A stretch of 64,000 bases of DNA from Jannaschia sp. CCS1 (GTDB lineage: Bacteria; Pseudomonadota; Alphaproteobacteria; Rhodobacterales; Rhodobacteraceae): positions 1,178,001 to 1,242,000 of the forward strand of contig NC_007802.1 of the NCBI RefSeq assembly GCF_000013565.1, read 5' to 3'. Positions within the stretch are counted from its first letter, which is position 1; each line of letters begins with the position of its first letter. Position numbers and translations under genes: made by a program. Under the pieces are notes generated by a model. That model was not told the origin of the DNA. It was given only the letters and a program-made list of their open reading frames with translations, and searched no databases. This document shows, in pieces, positions 62,979-64,000 of the stretch.

Positions 62979-63189
62979 ATTTTCGTATTCAAATATCTGG
63001 ATTATAAAAAAAATACCCTGCATTTAGGTTCGGACCCACATTCAGGCCCACATTTCTAGTTTGCTTTGGCCAGTTGACGCGGCAGGTAATGGGATGTTTC
63101 GCTGCTGCTCCTTGGCGATACTGTTCGCTGAAATGAAAAACATAGATCGGCGCATGGAGCCCGATTGTCCAAACTCTAGGGCAATCTTC
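62979..63189. other. Spacer after tRNA-Ser, possible island left edge
   Basis: The first 40 bases are strongly AT-rich (including an eight-A run at about 63006) compared with the rest of the window. No gene is supported. No integrase is seen before the window ends. Confidence 0.45.
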
Positions 63190-63456
63190 ATGCACGACTC
63201 CGTTTTCTCGAACAGTCCCGAGACAGTTCCTTCGAAATTCGACCCGTTGGCTGACGGTACTCTCCCAGGCTGTCCGCATGTTCTTGATCCAAATGACGGG
63301 TCCCTTCGCGACAGATCTCTGCGTGATGTCGATGTCGCGGAGAGATACAGCATTAATCTTACGACCGTGTGGCGCTGGGCTGCTAATCGCGCCGACGTCC
63401 CTGACCCATTTGTTGACGTTTATGAGTCGCGCTGGCGTGGTGGTGACCTTTTTTAG
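63190..63456 (+). CDS. AlpA-like (MerR-type HTH) DNA-binding protein
   Basis: An 88-residue protein whose C-terminal half reads SLRDVDVAERYSINLTTVWR, W, then VPDPFVDVYESRWRGGDLF. This fits AlpA/excisionase-type winged HTH proteins (V-A-x-R-Y-x-V-S-x-x-T-V-W-R-W, P-x-P, RW motif). These control phage or island genes. The start at 63190 has AGGGC upstream. The TAG stop is in the same frame as the next segment, so it may be the first part of a longer broken gene. Confidence 0.55.
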   Translation: MHDSVFSNSPETVPSKFDPLADGTLPGCPHVLDPNDGSLRDRSLRDVDVAERYSINLTTVWRWAANRADVPDPFVDVYESRWRGGDLF

Positions 63457-63465
63457 TTTGAAGGG

Positions 63466-63963
63466 ATGCTTGACGGTTGGAGCACTGGTGCCAGCGGCGT
63501 TCCTGAAACTTTGCAAAACATGCCCCACGAGCGTTTCCTCCGCCTTGAAGTGGTCGTGCGTCGCTACACAGCTTCGACCTCCGCAATTTATCGCTGAGCA
63601 CAGACGACTTCGGATTTCCCCCCGGGGCTAATGCTCTCGACAAGGGTCAAGAGCTGGCGATTGAGCCAGTTGCTTGCGTTTGAGGCCGAATTGCCGTTTG
63701 GCGGTGATGCCTGCATTGGCCGAATGGCGTTGCCGCCCGAGCGCGAACAATTCCTGCCAGACCGAGGCCTAGCCATCCTGTTTAACAAATTGGAGCTGCA
63801 TCAGTTTTACTGTGTGGCCTGCAGATCCAAGGTCGATGCCCCGGACGCCGTCGCAAAATCGAACTTGCGAGGATTGAACGTAGAAATTGGCAGCGCCGAG
63901 TGCCCGTCCTGCGGCAATAAAATCCGAAAGTTTCAGCATGATGTATCATGCAACAGTCATTAG
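63466..63963 (+). pseudogene. Broken AlpA-like gene with C-terminal zinc-ribbon-like tail
   Basis: From the ATG at 63466 the frame reads ...HERFLRLEVVVRRYTASTSA-IYR and hits TGA at 63595-63597. The same frame then continues AQTTSDFPPGLMLSTRVKSW, completing an AlpA-type HTH (IYR-W-..-FPPG..-SW), and ends with YCVACRSKVD and CPSCGNKIRKF, two CxxC pairs like DUF5679 zinc ribbons. AlpA proteins usually have Trp right after IYR, so TGG-to-TGA is the simplest explanation. Restart at 63631 (ATG) could still make the C-terminal 110 residues. Confidence 0.55.
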
Positions 63964-64000
63964 AGGGTCGACTCATTGGCGCCTCTGCTGACGAAGCGAT

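Noticed and set aside
63595-63597. TGA as a selenocysteine codon
   Set aside because: The position corresponds to a conserved Trp in AlpA-type HTH proteins, no SECIS-like hairpin is evident directly downstream, and the region looks like decaying island DNA.

Overview
The window reads as a chromosome segment of a high-GC alphaproteobacterium, most likely a Rhodobacteraceae (roseobacter-type) member. The grounds are the family resemblance of GatA/GatC, IlvC, CarA, LipB, CtaD, a DUF1127 protein, a CAP-domain lipoprotein, a Hint-domain protein and the order SPOR lipoprotein / D-Ala-D-Ala carboxypeptidase / tmk / holB / tatD / PhnP-like MBL. No species name can be fixed from the sequence alone.

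Layout. 1-8 kb: end of an unknown gene, RNase P RNA, a muramoyl amidase, gatC-gatA, rpmG, a rhodanese-chrA pair and a Bax inhibitor-1-like membrane protein. 8-25 kb: regulators (LysR, XRE, two overlapping Lrp, GntR) mixed with metabolic genes (quinone oxidoreductase, 8-oxoguanine deaminase, ilvC, aminotransferase V, UbiH-like monooxygenase, carA) and a large glycosyltransferase. 25-33 kb: a cytochrome aa3 subunit I gene with an enlarged periplasmic loop, followed by a mini-gene copying its C-terminal helices; then exoD, lipB, a membrane LytTR regulator, a 14-bp tandem array and a peptidoglycan-binding protein. 33.4-34.2 kb: tRNA-Leu(GAG) and a gene-poor stretch with hairpin repeats. 34-42 kb: an acyl-CoA ligase, a BASS transporter, and a dabA-dabB inorganic carbon uptake operon with a divergent LysR gene.

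42.0-46.0 kb is the most interesting part. Three overlapping genes encode a 763-residue ferritin-like protein whose C-terminus is full of C-x5-C motifs like those in MNIO-modified peptides, a DUF692/MNIO oxidative enzyme, and its DUF2063-type partner. A leader hairpin covers the ribosome binding site of the first gene. I read this as a post-translational modification system acting on the tail of a large di-iron-type protein rather than on a small peptide.

46-55 kb: an acyl-CoA dehydrogenase with a divergent LysR gene, and a polyamine-type ABC transporter operon. Both of its permeases carry extra segments, and a DUF1330 and a double-CDGSH protein are embedded in it. 55-62.6 kb: AEC transporter and the conserved MBL/tatD/holB/tmk/dac/SPOR block. 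62.9-64 kb: tRNA-Ser(UGA) followed by compositionally different DNA with two AlpA-like segments in one frame broken by TAG and TGA. This is probably the edge of a genomic island.
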